A stretch of 64,000 nt of DNA from Harmothoe impar (taxonomy: Eukaryota > Annelida > Polychaeta > Phyllodocida > Polynoidae), in contig OX381705.1 of NCBI GenBank assembly GCA_947462335.1, positions 39,239,770 to 39,303,769 of the forward strand, given 5' to 3'. The position numbers were made by a program, and so were the translations under genes. Shown in pieces: positions 1 through 8,384 of the stretch. Every line of letters begins with the position of its first letter. The first letter of the stretch is position 1. The notes under the pieces are model-generated. The model did not search any database and was not told where the DNA came from. It saw only the letters and a program-made list of their open reading frames with translations.

Positions 1-87
1 CGATCGGCCCAATTTTTGCCGATATTTGTAAATATATCCCATGCTTTGAATGATTTACTAGTTCTGAGGTATAATAATAAATAAATC

Positions 88-231
88 AAAAACATAACGA
101 CTAAACGAGTGAGCTTTATGCCATTCGTGTATGTTTGCTGGGCCTCAGCGTAGGCCTGCAGCCTCCTCTGAGGCCCAGCAAAAATCCACTCATGGCATAA
201 AGCTTCTCCTATGCTCACTCGTTATGTTTTT
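88..231. repeat. Hairpin-forming small element
   Basis: Imperfect inverted repeat. The left side carries AACATAACGA, CGAGTGAGCTTTATGCCAT and GCTGGGCCTCAG. The right side carries the reverse complements CTGAGGCCCAGC, ATGGCATAAAGC and CACTCGTTATGTT. The whole unit can fold back on itself with a short GC-rich loop near 170, as foldback MITEs do. No target duplication was identified. Confidence 0.65.
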
Positions 232-923
232 GCTTATTACCGGTAATGTAGACCATGTAGCCTGTAGGCCTTCACTTCAGTCTATCGGGTAGGTCTTGGA
301 CTTGGGCCTGGCAAGGCCTGCATGGCCTAGTGTCGACAAGGCACAGGTGTAAATATATTATTTCCATATGAAATGCTTGGTTCTGTACTCTAAAATGACA
401 CCAGTCACTTCAGTACAAACAACATACAATATTCCAGAAGTACAAACCTTCTCCTCTTTAGGATTTTCGAAAGATTTAGATAAATACGCCTTGTATTGCT
501 CGACTTTTTCTTCTAACCCGGCCATCTTTCAGGATGTGACGTAGGCTCTACCGCAGAAACGATGCCGTCCACAAGCGGGCATGTGCAGGGTACTTTTCAC
601 CAATCTGCGCAGACTCCCAATAATATTGGCTTTTTGCGCTGCACATTTGCAAATAGCGCAGGGTCGGAGTCGCGCAAAACACCAATCTGCGCGGAATACA
701 AATATCAGTGGGGTTGCGACACGGAATGGTTGCGAGCACTTTAAAAATTAAGTCTTTGAAATTAAATTTATTTAATTTCATTTATTTTAATTAAAATAAT
801 TAATTTTATTAACAGGGTTGTCAACTCTCACGCATTTGCCGTGAGAGTACGCAGTTGGACCCTTTCTCACGTCACGGTCTCACACATGTGTAATTTAAAC
901 CATAGAGATATATGAATAGAGTG
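232..923. other. No gene seen; AT-rich flank
   Basis: Short frames only, read on both strands over the same bases, with no recognisable domain. CACCAATCTGCGC occurs twice, near 598 and 690. Positions 740-830 are nearly pure A/T. The last four bases before the LTR (920-923, AGTG) are the left target duplication of the gypsy element. Confidence 0.6.
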
Positions 924-1595
924 AGTTGGAGCATACAAGCTGTGAGTCAGAGTGATGCTAGACTTCTTTATTATCAGCTGAGTTACCAGTAGATCTACAT
1001 CAATACATGTTGGGACACTGTCTGCCATGTGTGCTCAAGTCCGCCATCTTTTGTTGGATTGCTTCAAACCTTACAAGTTACATCGACAGTACCGAGGTAC
1101 GCTGTAAGGTTGGACTGCCGGTCATAGGCTAAATCTTATCCCCCTAGGGGGAGGCATTAGTGCTATTTGAGTGTCGCCCTCTGGTGTTTGTCAGCGTACA
1201 GCCAATTAGACTGCAGAAGAGGGATCACGTGACTAAAGTGTCATGGCGGCATAAATCAAAGTTTGGCAAGGAGAGGGCTAAGCCATATTTTGAATCTCAA
1301 TATTTCTTAATTAGCAAAGTAAAGGGAACCACAAATATTCAACAGAACCCGAGAATAATGTTTAAGGTACATGTTAAAGCAGTTACCTAGGCAAATAAGT
1401 CTCATCTGTAGCTGCTAGAACGATGCGACAGCAGAGAGTCGCAAATGGCGTTTTTTGCTCCCAAAAATATAAGAGTTAGCCTATGACCGGCAGTCCAACC
1501 TTACAGCGTACCTCGGTACTGTCGATGTAAGGTTTGAAGCAATCCAACAAGCCATCTTGGATTCTGGTGTCGCACGTCCGATGCGCCCCCCAACA
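924..1595 (-). repeat. 3' LTR of the gypsy element, interrupted
   Basis: Matches the 134-bp LTR at 8011-8144 (AGTTGGAGCATACAAGCTG at one end, GCGCCCCCCAACA at the other) but is 672 bp long. A 500-bp MITE with its 8-bp duplication (1043-1558) accounts for most of the excess. About 30 bp near 1011-1040 are also absent from the other LTR. Read on the minus strand it starts TGTTGGGG and contains AATAAAG as a poly(A) signal. Confidence 0.85.
1051..1550. mobile_element. 500-bp MITE with ~75-bp terminal inverted repeats
   Basis: Terminal inverted repeats at 1051-1131 and 1475-1550 begin TTGTTGGATTGCTTCAAACC and differ by only a few bases over about 75 bp. The element is exactly flanked by the 8-bp direct repeat GCCATCTT (1043-1050 and 1551-1558). 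Removing one copy plus the element restores the LTR sequence seen at 8011-8144. An 8-bp duplication suggests a hAT or P-type transposase source, but the ends do not start with the usual CA. It has no coding capacity. Confidence 0.85.
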
Positions 1596-1606
1596 TCTCC
1601 CTTTTA
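1596..1606 (-). promoter_or_regulatory. Polypurine tract of the gypsy element
   Basis: On the minus strand AAAAGGGAGA lies directly before the TGTTGGGG start of the 3' LTR. This is where a plus-strand primer for reverse transcription is expected. Confidence 0.6.
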
Positions 1607-2021
1607 TAAAAAGATTTTTTTTTTTAAAGAATTAAACATCCCCGCAGACATGTATAGTCCAAATCATAAGAAACACAATAGTGTGACTGCAGCTAGAGGG
1701 GTTTTCGGCGACTTAGGCCGTTTTCCAGGCGACTTTTCGACCTGTGGCAATAATTTAAGCAACCTAGCGACTTTTGCACAAAATTGATTATAGAATAAAG
1801 GGTCTAAAAAAACGACCTTGTGACCTGGGGGTCTTAATTTCGGCGACTTTCCGACCTGAGGGGGGGACCCCTCTGCACCCCCAATAGTGAGGACCTCCAT
1901 AGTCATATTATCCCATGATAGCAGTACTTTGCTGGAAAGAAACTGGGAACAATGAGGCATATAATAATGTCACAGGGTTTAACATAGCAGGTAGACCGGG
2001 AATGAAGTCCCAAAGTTGGTT
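1607..2021 (-). other. Gypsy 3' untranslated stretch
   Basis: Lies between the integrase C-terminus and the polypurine tract. It holds GCGACTT-type short repeats (about 1708, 1729, 1766 and 1853) but no recognisable protein. A long T/A run sits at 1608-1630. Confidence 0.4.
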
Positions 2022-2519
2022 TTATGTGAGGTCGTAGTCATCATATTTTGTCGGTCGATATATGTCTCTCGTCCTTGTACGACGAGCAGGTGAAGGGCTT
2101 GGTGCGAGGGCCAGTTTATTGCTCATAACTGGGCCACTACCAGCACCAGGCCGCGATGCACCAACACTTGGAGTAGACGGTGCGGGACCCATTGGGGACC
2201 GCACTGGAGAGCGAGGTGCTGTCACCCCAGGTTGCGACTCAAGCTGGTTGTCTGGCTGATCTGGGGCCCTCACCAGGGTAGGGCCACCAGGTACCAGTAC
2301 CTGTGGCACTTGTACGCATCCAAGGTCCTTTTGTGGGGGAGCAGCTGGTCGCACATGAACCCGGTTACGGCTAGCTGTCCCACGGTCGGTCTGAAGGGTG
2401 TACGATCTAGGTCCTTTGCAGTCCACTACCTGCCCATAAGCCCATGGCTGACCACGCTTGTTCGGAGGAGGCTTTAAGTAGGCATGGTCCCCAATTGAGA
2501 GTGGGGAATGGTGGACCAC
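2022..2519 (-). pseudogene. Integrase C-terminal region (gypsy pol end)
   Basis: A 165-codon frame overlapping the end of the integrase core frame. The first ~60 residues (SIGDHAYLKPP..., WAYGQVVDCKGPRSYTLQTDRG) look like the small beta-barrel/GPY-like DNA-binding end of Ty3/gypsy integrases. The rest is a Pro/Ser-rich tail, ending in a Tyr/Asp-rich terminus. The shift from the core frame implies one indel between about 2407 and 2519. Confidence 0.7.
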
Positions 2520-3267
2520 ATTGGTAGCCAGATTGAGGGGTGTTCCGATGAAGGAGTAGGGCCAGGCTGATGTTCGTGGATTTCTTTAGTAGGCCTTTGG
2601 CTACCTTCACAGCTGCCTCTGCTCGGCCATTTCCCTTGGGGTAATAAGGAGATGACGTTGTGTGGTTGAAGTTATACCTGATCGCGAAATCTGCATAGTC
2701 CTTACTTATAAATTGAGGGCCATTGTCTGTGTGTATTCTCGCTGGGGCGCCAAAAGTGGCTAGATGGGCCTCGGTCTTGGCTACTACTGTGGAGGCCAGA
2801 GTGTCCCCCAGCTCATCTACCTCAATCCAGTCGGAGAAATGGCACACGGTTACTAGGTAGTCCTTCCCCTCAAAGGCACACAAGTCCTGGCTGAGTAGCT
2901 CCCAAGCCCTGGTTGGTATTGGTAGTGACATCATGGGCTCCTTTTGTGAGGCTGAGCCATACAATGCACAGGTCCCACAAGCCTCACACATGTCCTTGAT
3001 TGCCGCTCTCATTCCAGGCCAGAACAATACCTGCTTTGCCATTCTGTAGTTCGACTCAGCCCCAAGGTGATTTGCATGGATCTTGCCTAACATTCTGGCC
3101 CGGAGCTGTTGAGGCACCAACACAGTCTCCCCCTTATATATAGCCTCATTCAGACAGTTCATCCCTGTATCCCCAAAATGGCCTAAGATCCTTGGGCAAC
3201 AGGGTACGATCGTCGGGCCATCCATTGATGATTGTGTCCCGAAGAGCACTGAGGGTCTCATCAGCAT
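2407..3267 (-). pseudogene. Integrase core of the gypsy element
   Basis: Joins retrotransposon cDNA to host DNA. Residues 63-100 carry the His-His-Cys-Cys zinc-binding module (KIHANH ... CEACGTC). The catalytic triad is visible as D128 (SQDLC), D181 (HTDNGPQF) and E217 (GNGRAEAA); the last two are 35 residues apart, the canonical DD35E spacing. Similarity decays after about residue 245 because of a frame change. The frame starts mid-polyprotein, after a frame change from the RNase H segment, so this is a broken part of pol and not a stand-alone gene. Confidence 0.85.
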
Positions 3268-3533
3268 TGGTGAGTAGGACTATCTCCTTCTCGGTCTCTC
3301 CAGTCAGCCTTGGGCTCCGGCAGATAGATTCACATTCCAGCCTGAACACCTCAAACCCAGTTACAGGCGTGTTGACTGGGTCGTGCAGGGCCGCTCTAGA
3401 GAGCGTGTCCGCAATGAGCAGGGTAGTGCCTTTCTTGTACTCAAGTGCGAAGCGATAGCGCTGCAGGGTCATTAGCATCCGCTGCAATCTGGCATGCGCC
3501 TTGTGTAGTGGTTTTGACATAATCGGGACAAGT
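3146..3533 (-). pseudogene. RNase H C-terminal part and linker (gypsy pol)
   Basis: Continues the RNase H domain after the 3534-4825 insertion. It begins LVPIMSKPLHKAHARLQRM and runs through LQRYRFALEYKKGT and ADTLSRAAL, the end of the RNase H fold in Ty3/gypsy pol. A linker to the integrase zinc module follows. The codons just upstream (3534-3628) come from the inserted element, not from pol. Confidence 0.8.
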
Positions 3534-4825
3534 CCCAGCAAATTAGTTTGAGTTAGTGTCTGGAACATGCACTTTGTGTGACTGTTGCTCCATGTAACTG
3601 ATTGACACAATATGACACTAGACACCATAGGACAAGATATGGCACATATTCACACATATTCACACATATCCAAACATACTCACACAGCATTATTTACCCT
3701 GGCACAAAAACTTTACGGACCGTACTTTTTCACCTTTTTTTTTCGAAAAAGAAATGTAGAGAGTTATATTTGTAATACTCCTGATATTGAGTAGAAGTTG
3801 GCATAGGGCACCATGGCAGGCATCTGTTAGTGCACTATTGAGTGCGCTGATTTATTCACCAACACTTCTACCATGTTAGCATTTACGCATTATACATTTG
3901 TATACAATACATGCCAACCATTAACTATGTTCATATGTTGAGGAAGGTTAGACCTTTATCAAAATAAGACTACCAGAGGAAAGGTGTCTATGGTCTGTCT
4001 CTCTGATTACCACTTTAATCAAAATCACATGACATGTATTTCAATATCTAATGAAACTTGCTAGCATTAGAAGTGTATGGCCAGGTCTTAGATACATTGA
4101 AAACATGGTATCATGGTTATACATAATGATAATGATTCCATTTTACCCATGAGGATATCAAGGAACAACAAAGGTGGCACCTGGTGTCAATACCCTGTAC
4201 TATTTCTACCTAACAAAGTGATAATAGTAGTGTTTGAAGATGTGTGAGTGTGTGCCAGAAGTGAAACTATGTGACACTGCATCACACAAATACCTGCACT
4301 GTGTGACACCAGGTGTCATCAAAGTTCATTGTTCCCCTTTTCCTGACTAAAGAGAATGATCATCTTTAGATATGAGTATTTGAACATGGGTCCAATGTAC
4401 TATGAATCAGACAATGCTCCTGTCCTTCTATTAAGATCCATTAGGTAAAAGATGCATGCCATATCAATTTAGTTAAAGCAGAATTAAGAGGTCCAGATGG
4501 TACACACACCAATAGTGTGGGATGACAACTTATGTCAATTACTGCTGATTCTAATGGTTATTACAATATTTCATATATTTTAGCAATCTATGACAAACTA
4601 AAAATCCAGGACTACATATTTTAGTCGAGGGCATTATATATTTCATCATTTTGTGTGAATAAGCTTTCGGCAAATCTGTCAGAACGGTGTGAATCTGTTC
4701 CATGGAACACAGTTTGAGTATGTGTGAGTCTGTTACATAGTATACATGTCACACAAAATGCACAAAATGAGCACACAGTTCCAGGGGTAAAACAGGGTGA
4801 AACAATCTGGAACTAATTTGCTGGG
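3534..4825. mobile_element. 1.29-kb non-autonomous DNA transposon with GT duplication
   Basis: Inserted in the middle of the RNase H coding sequence, just after the HTDHKP motif. Terminal inverted repeats are CCCAGCAAATTAG (3534-3546) and CTAATTTGCTGGG (4813-4825). Flanking bases GT (3532-3533 and 4826-4827) form a 2-bp target duplication; deleting the element plus one GT restores an uninterrupted pol frame across the site. Near both ends TCACACA/TGTGTGA motifs are dense and inverted relative to each other, as subterminal transposase sites are in CACTA-like elements. It encodes no protein. Confidence 0.75.
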
Positions 4826-5147
4826 GTGGTTTATGATCTGTGTGAACTGTAATGTCAGCTTTCCCGTATAGCCACTGGTCAAACTTGTGTAGTCCCTGGC
4901 ATATTGCCAGACATTCTTTCTCCATCTGAGAGTAGCGTTGTTCTGTCGCACTGAGGTGACATGAGCTGAATGCTACGGGTTGTAACTCACCCTTGGCATT
5001 TGGCTGAAGGAGCGCTGCACCCAGTCCTGACTCACTAGCATCCACCTGTAAGGTGACAGGCTTGTCCAAGCAGTAGTACAGGAGTGTGGGTGCTGATGTG
5101 ATGAGGGCCTTGGCGCTCTGGAAGGCTCGCTCTTGTGTGCCGACCAT
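4826..5147 (-). pseudogene. RNase H N-terminal part (gypsy pol)
   Basis: Shows the RNase H signature order: LQVDASESGLGAALLQ (first Asp), VAFSSCHLSATEQRYSQMEKECLA (catalytic Glu) and VHTDHKP (Asp), then is cut by the insertion at 4825. It is one frame off from the RT segment, so a single indel separates the two near 5000-5147. Expected role: removal of RNA from the RNA/DNA hybrid. Confidence 0.85.
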
Positions 5148-6265
5148 ATGAAGCTTGCACCATCCTTTGTTGGCATCCGAAGTGGCTGTAGGGTTGAGCT
5201 CAAATTCTCGCAGAACTGTGACAAATATGTGGCCATACCTATAAACCTGAGCAACCCAGCTTTGTTGGTCGGAGTCGGCATCCCAACGATGGCTGCCACC
5301 TTGTCCGGGTCAGGTCGCATACCATTGTCTGTAATAATGTTGCCCATGAACTTGAGTTCCTTGAGAGCAAACTTGAATTTGTCTGGGTTCAGTCTGATAT
5401 CTTTGGCCACACAGCGCTCCATTAAAGCCACTAGTCTCCTGTCATGGTTGACCTTGGCCACATCATAGCTCTCACCCTCGCCATACACTAGAATATCATC
5501 CGCTATGCATATCATACCCTCAAGCCCTTCAAGGGCATCCAAGAGCCTCTTCTGAAACTCCTCTGGTGCACTCGATATGCCGAAAGGCAGCCGCAGCCAT
5601 CTGTATCGGCCATAGGATGTGTGCATAGTGGTTTGCAGTGAAGACTCCTCATCAAGAGGTATGTGTAAGAATCCTTCACGGACATCAAGGAGGGAAAAAC
5701 ACTTGGCGTCACCCAACTTGTGCAAGCGCTCCTTCAGTGTGGGGATCTGGAAGAAAGGCCTCATAATCGCCTTATTAACTGTCTGACTTGGGTCGATACA
5801 CACCCGAAATTTCTTCGGGGTTTCCCTTATGAGGGCATTTGAGCACCATGGGGTGGATTCATCCACCTTCTCCATGATCCCTAGGGCCACATACCTGTCC
5901 AATGCTTCCTTCTCCTTTTCCCTCTTGGCGACTGGTACCCGGTGATTGGGCATCTGAACTGGCATGACGTCTGCCTTCATTTGAAAATGTACAGTGGGGC
6001 CAAGGTATCCGAGGCCCTGAAAGCTGCTCTTGTACTCACGTAAGATGGCATCTTTAGTTAGCTTGCCAGCGGGTGGTAGGCGTCTGGAGAGCGGAATCTG
6101 GATAGTCTTTGGAGATGGTGGGCATTGCCCCTGATCTGCTGCATCTACCACATCTGGGGAAAGAGACAGGACCTCATCTGCCATGATCTTGATGAGACCT
6201 AAACTCTCACTGTCCTCACCAGAAAGCAGTGCAGGCTTGTCACCAATGTCACTGTCTGCTATCAC
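4973..6265 (-). pseudogene. Protease end and reverse transcriptase (gypsy pol)
   Basis: 430-codon frame. Residues 1-28 (KPALLSGEDSESLGLIKI) match the end of the aspartic protease of Mag-like elements. RT fingers and palm follow: RVCIDPS near 154, LDVREGFLHIPL near 193 (first catalytic Asp), RLPFGISSAPE near 225 and ADDILVYG at about 255 (catalytic pair). The thumb/connection (FMGNIITDNGMRPDPDKV) reaches about residue 345, after which frame is lost. It copies element RNA into DNA. The frame itself is open; inactivation comes from shifts on either side and the RNase H insertion. Confidence 0.9.
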
Positions 6266-6396
6266 CTGGAATCATAGTATCGATTCCTACGGTCACACAG
6301 GAGGTTGATCTGACCAAGCGGTTTCACAGGTGAGGTCTTTTTTTATGGGAAAAGTTGATATGGTGAGCGTGACATGGTGATGGTGGGAAACAGATG

Positions 6397-7236
6397 CTAA
6401 GCTAGGCGCTCAGGCATTGTGTTGATCCCTGCTGCAGAGTCAATCTGTACCGGGGTTCTGACAAAGCTGTCCCCCTTGTCTGATAAGAGAAGGTGTGCAA
6501 AATACTTAGGACCCTTCCTTGCACCGGCCTGAAATGCATCCACATCACCAAGTGAGTAACACTGTTCGTCGTACTGATCATGAGGGTAGGCACTCTCAGG
6601 TGCGCAAGCCTGGTCGCCATCAGCTTGAACTGCATTGACACTGTGTTGCCGGGCTCGATCATCGGTCGGAGGTTTGTTCGGAGTTCCATGATAACCTCCC
6701 CTCCCTCGGCGGTTCCTACCTGACTGGCCAGCACCACGGCCCTGGGACTGTGGACGGCGGTTATCCCCCTGTGTCTCGAGACAGACGCGGGAGAAGTGAT
6801 CATTACCGCCACATTTGTCGCAAGTCTTTCCCTTGGCAGGACAGTTCGACCAGGGATGTGGGCCACGTTTGTCACCACACCAGTGGCATGTGCCGCTCTC
6901 ACGCTTCAACTGCATGTCCTTGTGGGCCTTTCCCTGGCCCGCCCAGTTGACCGTCTCGTCCGTTCTGCCACTCGCCTTGCCAATGAGCTGATTCGCTCTT
7001 TTAGCCGCCTCAAGTGTCTTGGCCTCCGCCACCACATCACTCAGGGTCTTCTTTGTGTCGTCGGCTTTGACATGGCATTTTAGTAGATCGGCCTGTATGT
7101 CACTGCTCCGGAGTCCGAAGATAAATTTGTCGCGACTCATCTCATCCGTCAAGGCATCATAGCCACAAAGGCTGCAGTCACGTCGTACATGGGTCTCCCA
7201 GTCTTGTATAGACCCGTGAGCACCTTGTGTGGCCAA
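6397..7236 (-). pseudogene. Gag C-terminal half, zinc knuckles, protease start
   Basis: Gag nucleocapsid segment followed by the start of the aspartic protease. Two CCHC-type knuckles are visible near residues 117-133 (CHWCGDKRGPHPWSNC) and 138-152 (CDKCGGNDHFSRVC), followed by an Arg/Gly-rich RNA-binding stretch. Near the end is QIDSAAGINTMPE, the protease active-site loop with D-S-A where retropepsins usually have D-T/S-G. The frame begins after a shift relative to upstream gag. Confidence 0.8.
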
Positions 7237-7740
7237 TCAGAAGGTGAATCTGTCCGTCAATAGCGAGGAAGTGGCCGTGCCGGTGTAATGTATTCTGAGC
7301 CGTTCCATCCAGACCCATGGCTTTGCCTTATCTGCAACCGGGATCTGAGGCTCTATGCTGTACCGGATGATCTGTACCGTAAAACCTCGCGTATAAGCCG
7401 CGGCTAGTACGCGAATCAGACTCAGCTTTCTTTTGATACCAAACATGCCTATATAGGGTGCGGCTTATACGAGAGTTTTTATAAGTATACTACAGTACCA
7501 AATTAACAATTTTCAGACCCCCTCTGCGGCTTATATGATCTGTCAAAGTTAGGGGTGCGGCTTATACGCGAGTTAGGCTTATACGCAAGGTTTTACGGTA
7601 GTGCCTCATCCGGCATGGACGATCAGAGTGCCGCGATCTCCATCAGCGGCTTGGCATAATACTGGACTCTATGAGTCACCGGGTCCTTGACCAAATCTCT
7701 GTATTCGGCCTCTGTACAATAGTCATGGAACCTCATCTCA
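7237..7740 (-). pseudogene. Gag N-terminal half split by a MITE
   Basis: Two gag pieces flank the MITE at 7377-7598. One reads MRFHDYCTEAEYRDLVKDP and ends near 7605. The other reads IRYSIEPQIPVADKAKPWV, then YTGTATSSLL. Removing the MITE with one TA makes the frame run through the junction, apart from a stop within the piece next to it. This is the capsid-like part typical of short Mag-type gag proteins. Confidence 0.7.
7377..7598. mobile_element. 222-bp Tc1/mariner-type MITE
   Basis: Terminal inverted repeats CCGTAAAACCTCGCGTATAA (7377 on) and the reverse complement, with minor differences, ending at 7598. TA sits on both sides (7375-7376, 7599-7600), the standard target duplication for this superfamily. 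The motif GCGGCTTAT(A) recurs inside. Similar ends occur in the elements at 44229-44402 and 57197-57325. Confidence 0.8.
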
Positions 7741-7990
7741 AAAGTTCTCTGAGATGTTCCCTGACAGGCTAAGTTCTGGTTTTCTAGGCCTAGACATGGT
7801 GTAGATGAAGGTGGGTCCTGATCTGAGTTGGAACAATTAGGGCTACTAGTGTGCTAATTACTATTAGATCTGGTGCAATTAGGCCTACACTATAATTTCC
7901 ACTTCCAGACAGTCTGAATGAAAATTGAAGGTGATACCCACTTGTGACTTGCTGGTGACTCTGGCTCTTGACAGCTCCTGTGTTTGAAAC

Positions 7991-8010
7991 TGACCCCACT
8001 TTTGACACCA
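7991..8010 (-). promoter_or_regulatory. Primer binding site, tRNA-Leu type
   Basis: On the minus strand, immediately after the LTR, TGGTGTCAAAAGTGGGGTCA. The first 15 bases match the complement of the 3' end of animal tRNA-Leu(CAG), TGGTGTCAGAAGTGG, with one difference. Identification of the tRNA is from memory. Confidence 0.7.
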
Positions 8011-8144
8011 AGTTGGAGCATACAAGCTGTGAGTCAGAGTGATGTTAGACTTCTTTATTATCAGTTGAGTTACCAGTAGATCTACATCAATACATGTCCG
8101 CCATCTTGAGTTCTGGTGTCGCACGTCCGATGCGCCCCCCAACA
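8011..8144 (-). repeat. 5' LTR of the gypsy element
   Basis: 134-bp LTR, starting TGTTGGGGGGCGCATCGG on the minus strand and ending GCTCCAACT before the primer site. Contains AATAAAG. AGTG at 8145-8148 is the right copy of the target duplication. Confidence 0.85.
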
Positions 8145-8384
8145 AGTGGAATCGGGCCGATGATAGTGTATATGCGTGTCTCGGGTCCGCGTAGGTCGAG
8201 ATAGTGCGAAAGGGGGCGCCCTACTAAGCTTACCCATGGAGCAATGGAAAAAATAGTAATATCTCTGACACTACCCAATCAATTTTAATAATTCCAACAG
8301 CAATGGATAGGATATTTTCCAGCAGGATATATTCGGTGGGTTCTAGTTATTGCCGGGGACATTTGACTGTATGGATCAGACTTA

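Larger units (their letters stand above)
924..8144 (-). mobile_element. Ty3/gypsy LTR retrotransposon, degenerate and nested
   Basis: Complete but inactive copy on the minus strand. The order from its 5' end is LTR (8011-8144), primer site (7991-8010), gag, protease/RT, RNase H, integrase, polypurine tract (about 1596-1606) and 3' LTR (924-1595). It is flanked by AGTG at 920-923 and 8145-8148, a 4-bp target duplication. Gag-pol reads as several frames with frameshifts. Protein style (two zinc knuckles, D-S-A protease motif, ADD reverse transcriptase, DD35E integrase) fits the Mag/K02A2.6-like branch. Three other elements have inserted into it, at 1051-1550, 3534-4825 and 7377-7598, so it is older than all of them. 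Confidence 0.9.

Noticed and set aside
2062..2477. Plus-strand proteins over the integrase C-terminus
   Set aside because: Shadow frames of the gypsy pol coding sequence.
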